DNA of 64,000 nt from Mycobacterium sp. SMC-2 (GTDB lineage Bacteria; Actinomycetota; Actinomycetes; Mycobacteriales; Mycobacteriaceae), in the NCBI RefSeq assembly GCF_025263485.1, contig NZ_CP079863.1, positions 558,001 to 622,000 of the forward strand, given 5' to 3'. The notes under the pieces were generated by a model. The model was not told the DNA's origin. It did not search any database and saw only the letters and a program-made list of their open reading frames with translations. A program made the position numbers and the translations under genes. Positions 63,469 to 64,000 of the stretch are shown here, one piece after another. Each line of letters starts with the position of its first letter. Positions within the stretch are counted from its first letter, which is position 1.

Positions 63469-64000
63469 TTACTTGTCGGGTGCCGTCTTGCGCGGGCGAT
63501 TTCCGATAACGCCCTCGGTCCATGCGCGTTCCTCGGTGTACAGCGATTCGTCATCGGATTGCACGCGCTTGCCCTTACCCTGGTTTTGGTTCTGGCCGGG
63601 CCCGCCCATCGGGGCCATGCCGCCGCCCATGCCGCCGCCCGCCGCACTGCCCGTGCCGGGCATCCCGCGGCCCGGGCCCGCGGCCCCGGGCGCCGCCCCG
63701 GCAAGCCGGGACGCCGCTTCGGCGTCCACCGCGGGCTGCAACGGCATCGACGGCACACCGGCCCCGCCGCCGCCTCCCAACCCGGCCGGTTTGAGCCCGC
63801 CCCCGCCCGGCAGGCCCGGTTTGCCCTTCAACGCGTCTTTCATGGCGGCGTCCATGGCCGGTTGGTCCGCTGTTCCCGGGGCTCCTGGGATCTGCGGCAC
63901 GGTAGGCATCATGGGCGTGGCGGGCACGCCACTACCCTCACCGGGGGGCACAAGGCCCGGAATGATCGGATCGATCGTCCCGTCCTCCTCGGGGGCGTTG
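63469..64000 (-). CDS. espB: Canonical EspB, C-terminal part (5' end outside window)
   Basis: About 176 C-terminal codons are in the window; the reading frame continues past base 64000. The Gly/Met/Pro-rich tail with GVPSMPLQPAVDAEA and the end LYTEERAWTEGVIG match EspB (Rv3881c). EspB is a secreted ESX-1 substrate processed by MycP1 in its C-terminal region. The tail is strongly similar to EspB2 at 59205-60632. It is upstream of espL and espK on the same strand, as in H37Rv. Confidence 0.93.
   Translation of the reverse strand, partial: NAPEEDGTIDPIIPGLVPPGEGSGVPATPMMPTVPQIPGAPGTADQPAMDAAMKDALKGKPGLPGGGGLKPAGLGGGGGAGVPSMPLQPAVDAEAASRLAGAAPGAAGPGRGMPGTGSAAGGGMGGGMAPMGGPGQNQNQGKGKRVQSDDESLYTEERAWTEGVIGNRPRKTAPDK
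63715..63762. repeat. 48-bp inverted repeat, copy in espB
   Basis: Exact reverse complement of 60333-60380 in espB2; 3.3 kb separates the two copies, which lie in opposite orientation around espK-espL. Confidence 0.85.

Noticed and set aside
1..64000. tRNA, rRNA, insertion sequences, CRISPR
   Set aside because: None seen on either strand by eye; the DUF222-HNH gene is the only mobile-type gene.

Overview
The window is a high-GC chromosomal segment of a Mycobacterium. Gene order follows the M. tuberculosis H37Rv stretch from about Rv3829c to Rv3881c, ending in the ESX-1 type VII secretion locus. An intact esxB/esxA pair argues against M. avium-type strains that lack this region. Several losses and insertions relative to H37Rv (no bfrB after the LCP gene, extra dinB, extra esp genes, a broken PE35) point to a non-tuberculous species. 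No rRNA, tRNA, IS transposase or CRISPR array was seen.

Layout. 1-3.3 kb: a phytoene-desaturase-like dehydrogenase (cut by the window edge), its TetR-type regulator with two matching operators, a small membrane protein, a methyltransferase and an AraC regulator. 3.3-12.3 kb: serS, a septum-formation-type membrane protein, a zincin, a phosphoglycerate-mutase-like protein with pheA, an IdeR-box-controlled gene, an LCP ligase-like protein, glpQ1 and a zinc-ribbon membrane protein. 12.3-20.5 kb: a DnaA-box-rich gap, sodA, espR, an YcnI/CopC copper-type pair, the histone-like hns, rraA and the ethA/ethR pair. 20.5-24.4 kb: an SOS-boxed DUF222-HNH gene running into a dinB3-type polymerase, then a PHP-domain gene. 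24.5-32.3 kb: a membrane protein, an F420-type oxidoreductase and glutamate synthase gltBD. 32.8-38.4 kb: an EspI-like ATPase behind a leaderless short ORF, a SigI-like sigma factor with two oxidoreductase-type genes, whiB6 and an FHA/HTH protein.

38.5-64 kb is ESX-1: three espE-like and two espF-like genes in tandem, espG1, espH, eccA1, eccB1, eccCa1, eccCb1, a PE35 remnant, PPE68, esxB, esxA, espI, eccD1, espJ, an additional espB (espB2) on the plus strand, then espK, espL and the canonical espB on the minus strand (its 5' end lies beyond the window). EccB/C/D form the membrane channel, EccA and EspG1 are cytosolic partners, and EsxA/B, EspE/F, EspB, EspK and PPE68 are secreted or secretion-associated. 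EspR and WhiB6, known ESX-1 regulators, are both encoded in the window.

The most unusual points are the enlarged Esp substrate set (E-F-E-E-F and a second EspB), the promoter element shared by the espE paralogs, the twin perfect palindromes in front of espB2, and the collapse of PE35 to 40 residues. Many starts here fit the mycobacterial leaderless pattern (TANNNT, 6-8 nt, then ATG/GTG), which was used to choose starts. Function and gene names rest on remembered family and synteny knowledge; no database search was run.
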